Origin: Hyaloperonospora brassicae
Lineage: Eukaryota; Oomycota; Peronosporomycetes; Peronosporales; Peronosporaceae
DNA length: 64,000 bases
NCBI GenBank assembly: GCA_947650285.1
Contig: CANTFL010000144.1
Location: forward strand, 310,001-374,000
Direction of reading: 5' to 3'
Each line of letters starts with the position of its first letter. Position 1 is the first letter of the stretch. Shown here piece after piece: positions 1-11,819 of the stretch. The position numbers and the translations under genes were made by a program. The notes under the pieces were generated by a model that was not told the DNA's origin, did no database searches, and was given only the letters and a program-made list of their open reading frames with translations.

Positions 1-1330
1 AAAATACGAAGCATTACTTTTACAGCAGATATATACTTTCTTTATTACCAATCGATTTTTTTGTATTTGATAAGCGAGAACATTATATCGAACAAAACTT
101 TATAGATGACATATGAATACTAGATTCACAGTTGAGTAGTCTATCCCCCGAGTCAATATCAATCGCCGTTGTATCCTGATCTATTTCAATTTTTTTGTCG
201 CGAATCTGTAGGAAACCTAAGATTAATGTGTCGACACCTGTTGCAGATTTACACGTCCCCAGAAACATATATTGGATTCTGCATACGGGTTAGCTTGCTC
301 TTATAACTTTAGGGCCTACAAAGGAAGGTTCTTGTTTGCCGTGTCTGAAATAATAACGTGCGCACGACAAGACTTTTCCAAGCATAAAATTGATCAACAT
401 CATCAGGTACTCAGCGAACTACATAACCTAGCTAAGTTACCGCAAAAATTAAAATTTATATTTCTACCTGCTTGTCGTGCGATCCACGTCACCGTAATTT
501 CATATTTATGAAAACATGTTTTATATATAAGTAATTACCTGGTCAGATCTCATTCTTCTGCATCTCAATTTCATGCGGGTACCAATGCACATGCACCCGA
601 TTCGATAATTTTCCGAGTGGGTCAGATTTCTTAATGTCCTTAAATTTTTTTAGTCTTCTTTGAACTTCATATGTGTAATGTAGACAACAACCAATTAAAA
701 AATACACATGTCAAAGGCCTAAAAATTGATTTGTAAATCGATGCGGCATAAATTAAGGCTTGCGTTGCGTCGATGACTCCATTAGTCCCTTCTTAGAGCG
801 GTTAATTTTTTAATGGGAATAGAAAGCGTCATACTTATCCAGTCGTCACTTTAACTCGAAGATTCAAACAATTGTGCTACGTCGAATGACTCATCAGGAC
901 TAAAGAGGCCGAATGACCAACATTGAACAAAATATTCATCATATACGCAGTAAGGTCAACAATTACTATTTCATCATACTGTAGTTCTCTTCATTCGCTT
1001 CGAGGTTGCTGCTGCTTGAGGTTACCAGTGTAAAGAGGTCCCTTATAATTTGTGCCAATGACACCTAGATAGATCATTCACTAGCTTATTAAACGATTAA
1101 AAATTCTTTCTCCGGGATTATTTGTCGACAAATGGGAGCTGTTGGAATTTTATTCTTATGCATGGCCAAAGATATCTGTACTAAAGACTACTTGATTCGT
1201 ATACCTCCTTGGTGGCAGCATTGTCATTAATTTTTATACATTACCGTCATTCGCAGAAAATTATCAGTTTCGATTCGTCCAGAATCGACGTGTACAAGGC
1301 AATAACGACAAAACATCTTCTGTCATATTG
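1..1330 (-). pseudogene. Decayed RT-end and RNase H part of the left Gypsy relic
   Basis: This is the downstream continuation of the left relic, outside the inverted-repeat arm. On the minus strand at 1025-966 the peptide VTSSSSNLEANEENYSMMK matches the Ty3/Gypsy RNase H stretch that reads VTFTSRTLKPNEINCGMMEK in the element at 41.8 kb. At about 1320-1250 (minus) a stretch like FVVIALYTSILDESKLI matches the end of RT (EDFALYALVLYKLREAEF in element 1). The frame is broken throughout and no product is possible. DNA similarity to the right relic drops sharply at 1331. From 1 to about 900 only scattered short similarity is visible, and I find no other gene there. Confidence 0.6.
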
Positions 1331-1369
1331 ATACTTCCAAGTAAATTATGCATCATGTTTAGTGTCGCC

Positions 1370-2139
1370 GACAAGGCTAGACCGACTTATAATTGGAGAA
1401 CTTTCGAGTGGGCCTCCAGACCCCGCTATATACACGATATCCGAGGTAGTCGACCTTTTGGCATCTCCACGCGATCTTGACTGCTCTGATCAGTAAATTC
1501 TAGTAGTCACACACATCTGACAGCCGTTTCACCATTTTGTATGGAAAATCTTTGATACGGCGGAAATTAGGAGGTCGTCTATATATACCATTCGGCCCAA
1601 CACGAAGTGACCCGACTTTGCATCTGGTGTCCCATCATGACTATATCTCCTGGTCCGTAGACCTCATCCCTTGTAGTAATTCGTAAGAACCAATACAGCG
1701 CATTGTCCAAGAGCCGCTTATAAATCTGTGGCGCATTCACAAGCCCAAGTAGCATCCGTAACCACTCAAATGATTCCAGCGGGGTGACAAATGCTGAAAT
1801 CCGTCTCGATCTATGGTTATGCCAACGACCCACAACCCACTCGACGTATCCAGATAGCAGTACATCGGCGTTCCCTCTTGTTTTTCAGCAATTCATATGT
1901 CAGAGGCATAGGGTAAGCCATAAGTTGGATCAGGTCGCTCACCAACCGATAGTCGATGCACAACCTATGGTCCATCCTACTTTTCTCCACAATAATGACA
2001 ATTGGATGGGCCAGGGAAAGTTAGACGCTAGATCATCAACACGGATAACAACCCCTAGATGAGGTCGGTCAACTTCTCCTCGAATTGGGAACCACTTTCC
2101 GTACCCGTTGAGCAATCGGTTTTGCATTTCCCACATCAA
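1370..2139 (-). pseudogene. Reverse transcriptase relic, left arm copy
   Basis: This is the minus-strand copy of the RT found at 22928-23690. The readable pieces include GRMVYIDDLLIS, with the YIDD catalytic box at 1585-1574 (minus), and upstream the conserved strip F-V-T-P-L-E-S-F-E-W-L-R-M followed by L-V-N-A-P-Q-I-Y-K-R-L. Just before YIDD the frame shifts, and there are stops in all three frames of the domain, so it is dead. It sits downstream of the protease relic, in normal Gypsy order. The near-identity with the right copy is described under the inverted repeat. Confidence 0.75.
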
Positions 2140-3056
2140 TGTCTTATATCCCCTCGGGAGACCGGCGTTATGGCGTTACCTTTCCCCAATCAACAGCAGC
2201 CATTTCTTTCATATAATATGTCGCCACCGGTCCACCTCTCCAGAGTATTCTCATCCGGATCAGAAATCTGTGTGTCCTTCAGCCCGACATTTTCGGGTGA
2301 GAAGTCCACCTCCTGTATGATTGGCGATGATTACTTATTTCTTCGGCTCAACTCTCTCTACTCTCGAAAGTACACGCTTGGTCATTTTTCTGCGATTATC
2401 CACTCGTCTCGGACTTTTTCTCATTGGCTACGGCTACTGCAGGTAGAATATCGTTGGGTCCACTTTGTTCTTGAGCAATCTCTTTCCGCAGGATGAACCT
2501 TTTCTTCGCGCAATCGTTGTTCTTCTTCGGTCAACGTTCGACGTGATATGTTTATCGTTTTAATATCGGCCTGGGGTCTTTGGCCTCTGCAAAATGCATG
2601 ACGAAGTCTTATACTGTGATGTCCCTACCATTGGACCCTCGTCCTCCTTTTTGGATTCACTTCAGGGTTTACCTCATCATTGGAAGCTTCATTCGCTAGG
2701 TCAGATTGTCTTCGACAGACCACCGATAGAAAGAACCTTGCGCTTTTGATACTTGTTGTGTAGCCAACCACATACCTGCCTTGTTTTAATCGTGCAACAT
2801 TAATGCATTAGAGCTGACGTTGGTCACCATCAACAATCGTCGACTTCTAATCCCCCATATCATGGTTGTGAACCACCTTCTCCTCTCGTGAGCCACATCC
2901 TCTTGTTTCCAAAATATACAATTTCAGAGTCATTTTCACATACCCACTACCCGTTATATGTGCGTACTGACCCAAAATAGCGTCTGACACTCGGTCATCG
3001 TATTTAGTCCTTCGTCCGGATAACTGCACGCGAACTTCTTCGGGGAAAAAGAGCTG

Positions 3057-3383
3057 TTAGTCAGCTAGGTCTAACCAGATGCCGACTGGGACCACGAAGT
3101 CCGTTTCCGAGATTGTATCCTGACCCGCCATGGGGTCTACCCATACCTTAAAGATGTACACTAAGTTGCCATTCAGGGTGATTTTGATGCGACTACATCT
3201 ATCCGTACAGTACACCGATGCTTTGATTCCGACACACTCTTGTCGTTTAATTTCGATAATTCGACAGCCTACCGTACGAGCAAAGGCAGTATACAGGATA
3301 TATATCCAGGCACCAGTATCAAACAATGAGTTTGCGCGATCATTGTTGACCTTTCCAACGACTTTAGTTTGCCTGAACCACAA
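3057..3383 (-). pseudogene. Retropepsin (aspartic protease) relic, left arm copy
   Basis: A 108-codon open stretch on the minus strand holds a retropepsin-like fold. SLFDTGAWIYIL carries the catalytic D-T-G, and the C-terminal part VYIFKVWVDPMAGQDTISE leads into VPVGIWLDLAD, which is shared with the proteases of elements 1 and 2. Retropepsins act as dimers and cut Gag-Pol. Here the frame is isolated from gag and RT by stops, so this is a remnant. It is identical to the plus-strand copy at 21684-22010. Confidence 0.7.
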
Positions 3384-3639
3384 AGTGGGGGTAAAATATT
3401 TCCAGTAGCCCCTGAATCGCCCGGAAACATATCCAACTCCATCACTGCATCATCTCGAGCAAATAATTAGGCTTATTGAGAGAAACAACATGGACAATAG
3501 GGAGGTTTCCAATCTTTGGTGTGTTTTAACTTTCTCATCTGGTGTACCCATCCCTTCCTTTGGCTGTCTCTCCACATATGAAAAGATACGAAGAGAAGAA
3601 CGCTCGGGTCTTACCAATTTTAACCTGGTAGGCGTACTA

Positions 3640-4936
3640 ATCGATCGTCTACTGAGCCTTCTACGCCAACATTCCAAAGTGCTCGGTTAGGATATACCAC
3701 TGACAAACCAAATGAAAAAGTCTTCCAACTGGAGATTTCCAACTTCATGAGCCTCACCACATCCTCGGCACACAAACGAGCACCGATCCTACGGGTGACC
3801 CTTCTTTCCAAAGTGGCCACAGATCATTCGCTTCCAACTTTTTAAAGAACCATGTTTTCTGGAACCACAATGATCACATCTTGTATTCAGAAGGGCCGAC
3901 AAGGTGCGAGGTTCTGGATCCCCTGTCTGATGTCGATGCTGGCCGACCTCCCTGTTAGGTTGGTATCTCGGAATTCTTATTCTTGGTTCCTCCTCGGATT
4001 CTGTTTCCATGCGTCAGACTCGCCTTATATCCTCTTCTTTGTCCGAGTTGTCTAGGCTGGACTCCCCAGAGCTCAATTATTTCGGGGCCTCCAAACTTCA
4101 TGAATCGATCGGTGATTCAAGTCCCTTAGTCGGCCAGGTGGATGGCAGGTGACTTCTGATGAAACTTGCTCAATCCAAAAATAAATTACCTCTTCGTGCC
4201 TTATTTCGCTGACGCGTACTCAGTATGTTTTCCAATTCTTCCACATCCGCCAGGCGTAGCACAGTTTATTGTTCTGCTAGATCTTGGTCATCCAAAGTTC
4301 CAATGTAGTTCTCTACCATTTTTAATACTGGGCGGTCCGTCTTTGATATTCAAATTTTTGATAACGGCGATTACCTTCAGACGGTATACGTACGTAGTCC
4401 AACCGGTAACCGTATGTCTTCTTCTTCTTCTCATGATAGTACTAAAGACCCACTGGTACCCCCAAACGCATAAATGCATCTGGAATTCTTGTAACAGATC
4501 CTTCAAACTCCCTCAAACGGAGAGACTCAGTTGGAGGTACCCGTTTTACGCTGAACCGGTCAACAATCCTCCCAAAACGAGACACTTCTTGCCGTCTGGC
4601 ATTTGATACCTCGTAAATGCGGTCTTGATAAGGGCCAATCATATGCGTGATCGGTCCTCGTATTGATCTATTACACAGGAATTTATGAGCTCTGAGGTCT
4701 CTGAGAATTTGATGCGAGGGACCACGTTGGGTCCATGTCCCAGTGTGGCTTTAGCCATCCTCGCCAGATTCTTCTTATGTCCATGTCATCTGACTGCGCT
4801 CGCATGATCGAATCAAGTGGATTTATACATCAAGCATTATACGATATCTCTATAATTTGACATCTGAAATCGTAACGTTTCGAGTTGCCGCCGTTATCGA
4901 CCCCTGTCTCCCTCTATTCAATCCTCAATTAGGGTG
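3640..4936 (-). pseudogene. Gag relic with zinc-knuckle remnant, left arm copy
   Basis: On the minus strand this carries the C-terminal half of Gag. At 4755-4200 the translation includes NYIGTLDDQDLAEQ followed by LRLADVEELENIL, which matches HFIATLDDRDQAKQMTLLRL in the Gag of element 2. At about 3880-3770 a cysteine-rich stretch CDHCGSRKHGS...MICGHFGKKGHP is a worn CCHC knuckle pair. The frame is broken several times. The N-terminal part of this Gag continues on the far side of element 1 at 16385-16655. Confidence 0.65.
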
Positions 4937-6238
4937 TGTGGAAAAGTGATCACGAGATTTGACCGTGGCGTTGGGACGCAGGATGGAATCAGACGAATGA
5001 GTGACAGAAAATGACTGTTGAAGTTATTCATATGGTCCTACCTAACGGTTGAGAAGGAGTGTAGTCAAGAATCGATGATTGACCGATCGCGATCTGCGAT
5101 CAAGGGCTTGGATCACCAAATTACAAGGGCTTGGATCATCAAATTACAAGGAACGGATCGCTCAACGGGTGAGCATCAACCAGAGTACTGGATCGCTAAC
5201 GGCTATGGAGGATAGGTGAATATGGAATCAAGATGGAGGAGTGGATCGCCAAAATCATCAAATATGCGAGGTCTCAGAAATGACGGCGACCCGACGGTCG
5301 ATGCTCGATCAGAGACTGGAAAGATTAATCACTACCGTACCTGGGTGTGTAATGCTTGATTGTGTGGACACATAATCGGTGTGGATCACATACCGCGATC
5401 CGCCGCACCGCGATCCGCTGCACCGCGATCCTCGGCACCGCGATCCCACTATGGAGCGATCCATTAGGGAGCGGGTCGAGGTGGATCACATAATTGGTGT
5501 GGATCACACACCGCGATCCGGTACTCTGCGATCCGGTATTCTGCGATTCGGTGTGGGGCGATTCACTATGGATTATCTGTTGTGGACCACATGATGCATA
5601 AGGTGAATGACATAGACGGGCGACACGCAACAGCAGACCTAGCGAACAGATAGGCATAGTTATAGGTTTTGGACTTGGTTGGTTGACATTAAACAGAATT
5701 GAATTTGCAACGAAAAACACGCGTCGACTTCTCCCGGGCAGGATCTTTGGCCTCCCGTTGAATAGAGAGTCACCCACGTCGAAGCGAACTTCGCCCTTGG
5801 ATTGTTTGGCCAGGCGTAAGTCAATTCTCACCCCCCTCTCAACTGCGATAGGACGCAGTGAACCCTACGGTTCAGATTCAAGATCGCGAGACGGCTCAAG
5901 TGGTCAGAAGGCTCGCGTATCAAGCATCACCCCTGACAAAGGCGACTCTGGGAGAGCGCCCAAGTTACAAGCGATCGAGTGAAGAATTTCCACGCGATCC
6001 GCACCTACGTTTGACCAGGTGAAGCATTTCCACACGATCAAAAACTATCCCTGAGACGGTCAAGTTCAGCTTCAGCTCAAGTCCACCAAGAAGAGCGCAA
6101 CCCGCCCCACCGACGGGTACACGAGGTGAGCAAGAACATACAGAACACGTAATCGGGGTACCTCCTCCATTAGTCGATCGTTCGGGCGCCAGTGGAGAGT
6201 CGGGATCACAAGTAATTTGTGATCACCACTCCACTACA
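4937..6238 (+). repeat. 5' LTR of element 1
   Basis: It begins TGTGGAAAAGTGATCACGAG and ends CCACTACA. It pairs with 15080-16384 with only a few differences: the block around 5068-5080 (TCAAGAATCGATG against TGGAGATTGATG), a C-run of six against nine near 5829, and several substitutions in the last 250 bases. It is very rich in GATC; I count 28 sites in 1302 bases. The conserved 3' part, with ACCGACGGGTACAC and GGGCGCCAGTG, is shared with the LTRs at 30208-31411 and 35211-36338. Confidence 0.93.
5392..5451 (+). repeat. 15-bp tandem repeat (4 units) in the LTR
   Basis: There are four consecutive units of the form ACCGCGATCCNCNGC, with the last one partial. Looser relatives follow at 5484-5560 (GTGGATCACA, GCGATCCGGTA). 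The same array is in the 3' LTR at 15535-15594. Each unit contains one GATC. Confidence 0.85.
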
Positions 6239-6239
6239 A

Positions 6240-6257
6240 TGGTGCGCGTCCTCGGAC
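6240..6257 (+). other. Primer-binding site of element 1
   Basis: One base after the LTR end the sequence reads TGGTGCGCGTCCTCGG. The leading TGG is what a tRNA CCA end would pair with. Element 2 has TGGTGCGCGTGATCGG in the matching place. I cannot name the tRNA. The leader 6258-6604 carries no gene; its GGTCAAGACTGAA at 6308-6320 is shared with the leader of element 2. Confidence 0.75.
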
Positions 6258-6604
6258 CTTCTGGTGACTCGGGATTTTACCGGTAGTTCCTGAGCGAAAA
6301 AGTCAAGGTCAAGACTGAAACTGGAAAAGAAGCGCCAGCGGTAGACGGATTTTTGCAGACGCGTGAAGATGAAGGAAATTGGATCGCCAAAGTTTTGGGA
6401 GGGGCTTGACGACAAAAAAAGAAAAGAGGAAGATCGCTCGCACGATATGGAAGTACCCCACTAATGCTTTACAGAATCTCCTTCGGGGACCACCGCGGAT
6501 CACACCGTAAAGCGCGAGCCGCAGGATGAAATTTCTAGGGGCGGTCCCAAACGATTTTCATTTAAATTACATGAACCATCGGAGAAGATTAAGAGAGAGA
6601 CAAG

Positions 6605-8640
6605 ATGTTCGGAAGACTTCAAGAAGCTACTGAGGCGAAACAAGATCGCGGTATTTACAAGAACAAGCTAGACGGATTCCAGGTCAAGACGGAGACGATA
6701 GATCAAGGCTCAAAGTCAGAGGATCGCGAAGTAAAGTTTGAAGATTGGCAATTCCACGATCTTAGCCGGGAGTACCACTTGCGAAAGCTGAAGAAGATGC
6801 TGTCGAGAGATCCAGTACCGAAGACGATCAAGCCGAAGCTGACTGGATTGCTACGCGGGCCGATACCAGCGCCAAAACCAACCCCAACGTGTTGGAGGCA
6901 CTTCGGCGCCAAATCAATCTGCAAACGAAGGCGGGGTTTACGTCCGGAATGTTCAACGCACGAACTCTACTATAATGCAACCACGATCGATTTATCGCTG
7001 CCGGGTAGTCGCTTATTAAGACGTTGAGTCCGCCTCTAGGCATACGTGACTCCGGAGACAACCCGACTGCGCCGATCGGCACCTTGGATTAACGATTCAC
7101 GCAGCGGATTAGGATGGATCAAGTTCTCACGCCGAAAAACGATTGCTTTAAGGGTAAACACACTGGATCGTCCCGATACGCTTCAGCATAATCGGAAGAG
7201 GACCCGATCGATTTGTTTGAGATCCAACGGATGTCACTAGGACGAAAGGGCGCGGATATGTTGCGGAAGACGTTTGAACGGAATGCGACAGAAGCGCAAG
7301 CGGGAAGGCCATCGGCGACGCAGTTTAGAAACATGGTGGAATCATAACAATTGAATATTTACTTTTAAGGATCCATGAAGAAATACGAGCCAAAAAAGCT
7401 TAGATAAAGGCTGGACAATCGGTTAATTGCCATCCCGAACCGGATCTCCACATGCCGGACATTGACATGGAGTCGGTTATATCGCGTCATAATGGATCAG
7501 ATCACTATGGTCATGAGCATCGGGAGCAAGGAGGCAAGAGATTACCACAGGTGGCGACGGCAGCAGCCGCAGACAGTGGCGGATCCTCTAACCAAAGAAT
7601 TTGAATGTCTTCCATGGCCGAACTAAGATTTGTCCGGCCGAGAGGAGAAAAAAGAACGGGCCAGGAACTGGATCAGTAAGGTGAAGTCAGCGTTCCTGCG
7701 CAATCAAGCGCCAGAATTGAAGAAGTGATTAGTGTTCTGCAATCTTCTTACGGGACGGCACGTGACTGGTTTAACCAGCTCAGCCGCTCAATGAGAACTT
7801 CGTGGAAGGCACTCCTGAAAGGCCTTCATGGCCAAGTACGGATAGAAGAATAGTATTTCAGTTGGTAGACTCTATTATCATGCGCGTGAACGATCGAACG
7901 AGACTCCATTGGAGTACTTGTACTGTCGAAATGTGGCCTCGAACCGGGCGAAGACAACGATACGAGATGGATCGTTCGCCACTCGCAAGGAACATGTGAA
8001 TCATTACATTGGTACCCTATACGATCGCGATCTGGCTAGAATGCTAACGATGCTACGCCTTGTAGATGCAGATGATCTGGAAGAAACGCTACAAGAATGT
8101 GACAATATGGAAGTCCGAGAAGCTCACGCCTCGATGGTATCGAGCAAATTTTTACAGTGTGTTGCGCCACAGGCGGCCTAACTTCCTGCAAACCAAGCGC
8201 GAGCTGTATGAGCGATCTACGTGGAAAGCGAAGTAGTGGATCAGACGTAGACTCTTGCGGATCGGACTCCGACTCGGATTGACACAATGTGTACCCGGCT
8301 ACCGCTGCGGATCGCTCAGAACACGGGAGACCCACTCATTCAAAGTAAGCAAGTCGACCGAGATCAGCACTAAGATCGTGGGAAGCCTCGAACAGTGTGT
8401 ACGCACTGTGAGCGAAGAGATATGACGGTCACGGATGTTGGAATAGACTTATGTGTCAAAAGTGTGGACGTAAGGGGCATCATGCGAAAAAAATGCTACG
8501 AAGTGTGTTCTGTATGCAAGGACGTCCACGAGGAACGAAAGTGCCCGATGGAACAGTTTAATGACATGATTCTTCAGTGGTATGTGCCTACCAAGCATGC
8601 AGGGATGTTGCCGGAACAAGCCAAGAAGATGCTACATTAG
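6605..8640 (+). pseudogene. Gag of element 1, broken
   Basis: The first 140 codons (6605-7027) include WQFHDLSREYHLRKLKKML followed by SRDPV, homologous to [19 protein letters not shown] in element 2. After several breaks the capsid C-terminal part appears at 7909-8181 (HYIGTLYDRDLARMLTMLRL, then DADDLEETL). A CCHC zinc knuckle is encoded at 8451-8496: C-Q-K-C-G-R-K-G-H-H-A-K-K, with the last Cys thrown out of frame by an extra A in an A-run. A second Cys-rich segment ends in ...HAGMLPEQAKKMLH. Gag would package the RNA in the virus-like particle. At least five frame breaks make it non-functional. Confidence 0.75.
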
Positions 8641-8929
8641 GACGCTCGTCAGGTTGGAATCTGGTACGAGCCGAGCGGTTTAAGCGCTGCTCTAATGCAT
8701 TTGTGCAGAGGAAGGAGGTCGACGGAAGCGAGGACAAGCAGGATGATCGGAAAAATAGATGTAATTTTTGAAGTGGCTACGTTCCATTTCGAGTTTCTGA
8801 AGACATGATGAGTACGCCCGATCGCCCACCACGATGGAACTGTCTTAGCGCTGGGCGAGTCAAGGGGATACTGTAATACCATACATGCGGAAAGTGGTTC
8901 AAGTAAGCTAAAGTGGTTGGAAAAATTAA

Positions 8930-9330
8930 CAACGAAATGTCCACGATGTAACTGGACTCCGGAACTGAGATTTCGATCGTGGACACCGCCTTTGCTCGTT
9001 AGGTAAGATTTGTCATTGACGAAAATTAAAAACAAGAGTTTATGGGGATATAGGAGAACACGTACATGACTGACGGACGTACCAAGATCAAGATCACCCT
9101 AAATGGATAGCTAGTATATTATTTTGATGTGTGGGTGGGTGATCAAGTCGGTAAAGAGGTGATCCTTGGTATACACTTCATGCTACCCGCAGGTATACGT
9201 CTGGATTTGGCTGACGGTACGCTAATAGTGCCAGATGAAGTGATGATTCATCTAGCAGGACGCAGACCTCTATACGGATCATCCACGCAGCCGATCTTTA
9301 CCCCAGAATAACACTTGGTGCTGCCAGTCG
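8930..9330 (+). pseudogene. Retropepsin of element 1, broken
   Basis: The stretch LDSGTEISIVDTAFAR at 8953-9000 holds the catalytic D-S-G. After a stop and a shift, KIKITLNG and YYFDVWVGDQVGKEVILG follow, then MLPAGIRLDLADGTLIVPDE (9178-9237). The same motifs occur in the relic protease (21684-22010) and in element 2 (44350-44040). Length and order fit a Gypsy protease between the Gag knuckle and RT. Stops at 8999-9060 and 9107 break it. Confidence 0.75.
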
Positions 9331-9737
9331 GTAGATCGGCGGAGATAAGGATCGGCAACGTCCATTCTACGCCAAGCTCTGGGTAAGGCTCGATCCTACA
9401 TGGGTACCCACCGTAACCACTGGGATAGGTCGGATCAAGCTCTTGCAGCTGACAATTCTCGGTGATAAGGTAGTTACTCTCGATCGCGGACCGACCTAAG
9501 GCTGGATTATGGCTGCCGACATGGTGCCTCGATACCCAGGCTACGTCTTGGTTGGATCGCGACGGTACAACGAGTCAAGACACTAGCCTTTGAAGCTACG
9601 ACTGAAAGAGAGGAAGAAGTTCCGCCTGCATACGCGAAATCGCTTGTACATTGCAGACCTGAACCTATGCCAAAGAAGGTTATAAGTCGGTCTACGGGAA
9701 AAATGTATCAAAGGACAGCCCACTCCGAAACGATAAT

Positions 9738-10277
9738 GTGGTTCCACGTGTGGACCCACTGCCACGTTTCGTTAACATGATCAAGGAGAAAAGCGGAAGC
9801 GTTCGAGCACCCAGGAGGTCAATGAAAGATGCTGCGACGAGTAAAGACAAGGAATTCGATCGATCGCATGACGAATCGCATGACGCGATCGACGATCTAC
9901 AAGTGGATCACCTACCTACAAGTGTCATGTTCGTGGTTTCTACGATTCACGAACGCACGACGAACGATGGAGCAGGGAATCAGTCAAAGAAAGAGGCCGG
10001 ATCTTCACCAGGTGTGACGATCGAAGAAGAGCCTGGTACGGATGATGACCAGATCGGGGGAGAATTAAACGTCGCTACCCATCGTCATGAAAGTGGGGAG
10101 TTGTACGCCGAGGATGTGATTCAGCACATGGCGGTAATGCCCTATATTGTTATGCCCACTGCCGAAGTTGCGATCGACGATAATCAGGTAGGCGATCCAG
10201 ATGTACCGCTGACTGATGACCAAGAACGATTACTACAACGGATCTGGAGAAACAAGCACCTTCTTTTTGGAAAATGA
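9738..10277 (+). pseudogene. Protease-RT linker of Pol, element 1 (acidic segment)
   Basis: A 179-codon open stretch, acidic and rich in Asp, Glu and Thr. It ends in LTDDQERLLQRIWRNKHLLF, the usual lead-in to a Gypsy RT. The matching part of element 2 is 43700-42957: both contain S-G-E-L-Y/F-A-E-D followed by Q-H-M-A-V and later I-D-D-x-Q-V-G-x-P. This is therefore a conserved inter-domain spacer and not a separate gene. Its own function is unknown. 9331-9737 is the same spacer with stops. Confidence 0.65.
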
Positions 10278-11280
10278 AATTCCCTCCCTCCAGCCGTAAG
10301 AGGGGAGATATGCGTTATTGACGTGGGAGGAGCGAGCCCAAGATGGCGAAGAGTATGTCCAGTAGCGCCCAAGTTTCGCGAAAAATAGGAAGATTTGATT
10401 AAAGGACTGCTATCGGCCAAGATTATTTGACCTTTCACATCACCTTGGGCCTCGCCGATCGTCGTTATCATCATGAAGAATGGCGAGGACATTTCATTGT
10501 GCATCGACTATTGACAGGTAAATCAGCTGACAAGGCTGATGGTGTACTTAATGCCATTGATCAATGAACTTTTATAAGACATGGACAAAGCGATGTAGTA
10601 CTGCTTACTGGACATGGCAAGCGGATTCTGGGTGGTGGAGATGCAAGAACGAGCCAGAAGGATTTCAACATTCATCACGCCGTCAGGCTTGCTTGAATGG
10701 ATACGGATGCCGTTTGGGCTGAAAAATCTTCGCATATTTACCAACGCCTGATCGTCGATGTATTGTATGGATATATGAAAATCGGTGCTGATTCGGACAC
10801 CTCCTCTACGGAATCGTCCAAACTGATCGACGTCTTTACAGAAGGAGAGCCGGACACCAGTCAGACACCATCCGTGCTATGTCGAAGATCGTAAATCTCT
10901 GACATTCTGATTCCATCTACATCGTGGGCCGCTTTATACGAAAGAGTAGACGGATTAATACTTTTATGCGACAAGTGGAATTTGTCGATCAGCTTGATCA
11001 AAGGTCTCTGAGGACGACGCAAGGTAGAATTCCTCGGTCATCAAGCTCACTCGCTGGGCTGGAAGACCACCCTAAGGATTTCGGATCGCTGGTCAAAATA
11101 CTGTTTCCTTTAACGCTGCGGTCGATGCAGTCGTTTTTAGGGAGCTTGAATTACTATAGCCGATTTATTGAAGACTTTGCGCTATATGCATTAGTTCTTT
11201 ACAAATTACGCGAAGCCGAATTCCACGAGATCCGACGTATGGTAGAGGGGATCGGCAACACAGAATGGAAAGAAAGCTGA
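10278..11280 (+). pseudogene. Reverse transcriptase of element 1, broken
   Basis: Readable motifs in order are GLLSAKII then PFTSPWASPIVVIIMKNGED (10406-10490), LCIDY, FITPSGLLEWIRMPFGLKN (10671-10727), and the catalytic region at 10878-10889, which reads YVED where YVDD or YIDD is expected. The connection domain follows with VEFLG-like and SMQSFLGSLNYYSRFIEDFA (11127-11186). A linker of the form TSDTxS with repeated Asp/Ser separates fingers and palm. At least eight stops or shifts are present, and the changed catalytic residue adds to the loss of function. Confidence 0.8.
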
Positions 11281-11449
11281 CGACAGGAAGTGTAGTGGTG
11301 ATTACGATCCAAACCATAACGGTGCTACAGGGGGCAATCAAAAGTTTTCGGTTTTGCAAGGGGCGATACAAACCGTAACAGTGTTACATGGGGCGATCCG
11401 ACGTTTTCCGGTGTTGCTAGGGACGATCCTACCTGCACGGACAAAAGTC

Positions 11450-11745
11450 GATGGGATAAGGCGATCATTTCGTATACTATGTTGAAGAATAAGATCGTTA
11501 AGACTTTAATTCTAAAATATTTTGATCCGGATCGCCCTTCAGTGATCGTGGTCTTTGCTATCAAATGGGCAGTATCTGCAGCTTTGCTACAAGAACACGA
11601 TAAAGTGTACTGGCTTGTAACGTTCACTAGCAGAATGCTAAGACCTAACGAGATTAACTATGGGATGATGGAGAAAGAACTTAAGCTCCGATGCGCATCC
11701 TGGACATCGGCTACACTATGTTGGCTGCACGAGTGATCAAGCTAC
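11450..11745 (+). pseudogene. First RNase H (Gypsy type) of element 1, partial
   Basis: At 11479-11736 the frame reads MLKNKIVKTLILKYFDPDRP, VIVVFAIKWAVSAALLQEHD, YWLVTFTSRMLRPNEINYGM, then MEKELK. This is the usual Gypsy RNase H core, in which the first acidic residue is replaced in this family (VVxAxKWAVSAALLQ). It removes the RNA strand after first-strand synthesis. The stretch ends prematurely where element 2 continues LALLRILEVCY. Confidence 0.75.
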
Positions 11746-11819
11746 TCACACGTCATTCAACGTTGGCCTGGCAGGTACAATCTTAAGGCCTCAATGGGAG
11801 GCTGGGGAGATGGGCGGCG

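Larger units (their letters stand above)
1331..4936. repeat. Left arm of a 3.9 kb inverted repeat, main part
   Basis: This sequence is the reverse complement of 20146-23730, with coordinates summing to 25066-25067. By eye the match is almost perfect over 1370-4920. I found one homopolymer difference (five against six T at about 4318-4323) and a few substitutions, for example near 2053 and 3960. The outer edge fades over about 40 bases at 1331-1370. At the inner edge (4921-4936) about 11 bases differ, and the match resumes beyond element 1 at 16385-16655. The content is gag, protease and RT of an old Gypsy element on the minus strand. Confidence 0.93.

Noticed and set aside
5325..5831. 168-codon and 71-codon open frames in the LTRs of element 1, repeated at 15468-15974, with His-Arg-Asp-Pro repeats.
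   Set aside because: They translate the 15-bp array and flanking LTR DNA; openness follows from the repeat. No coding evidence.
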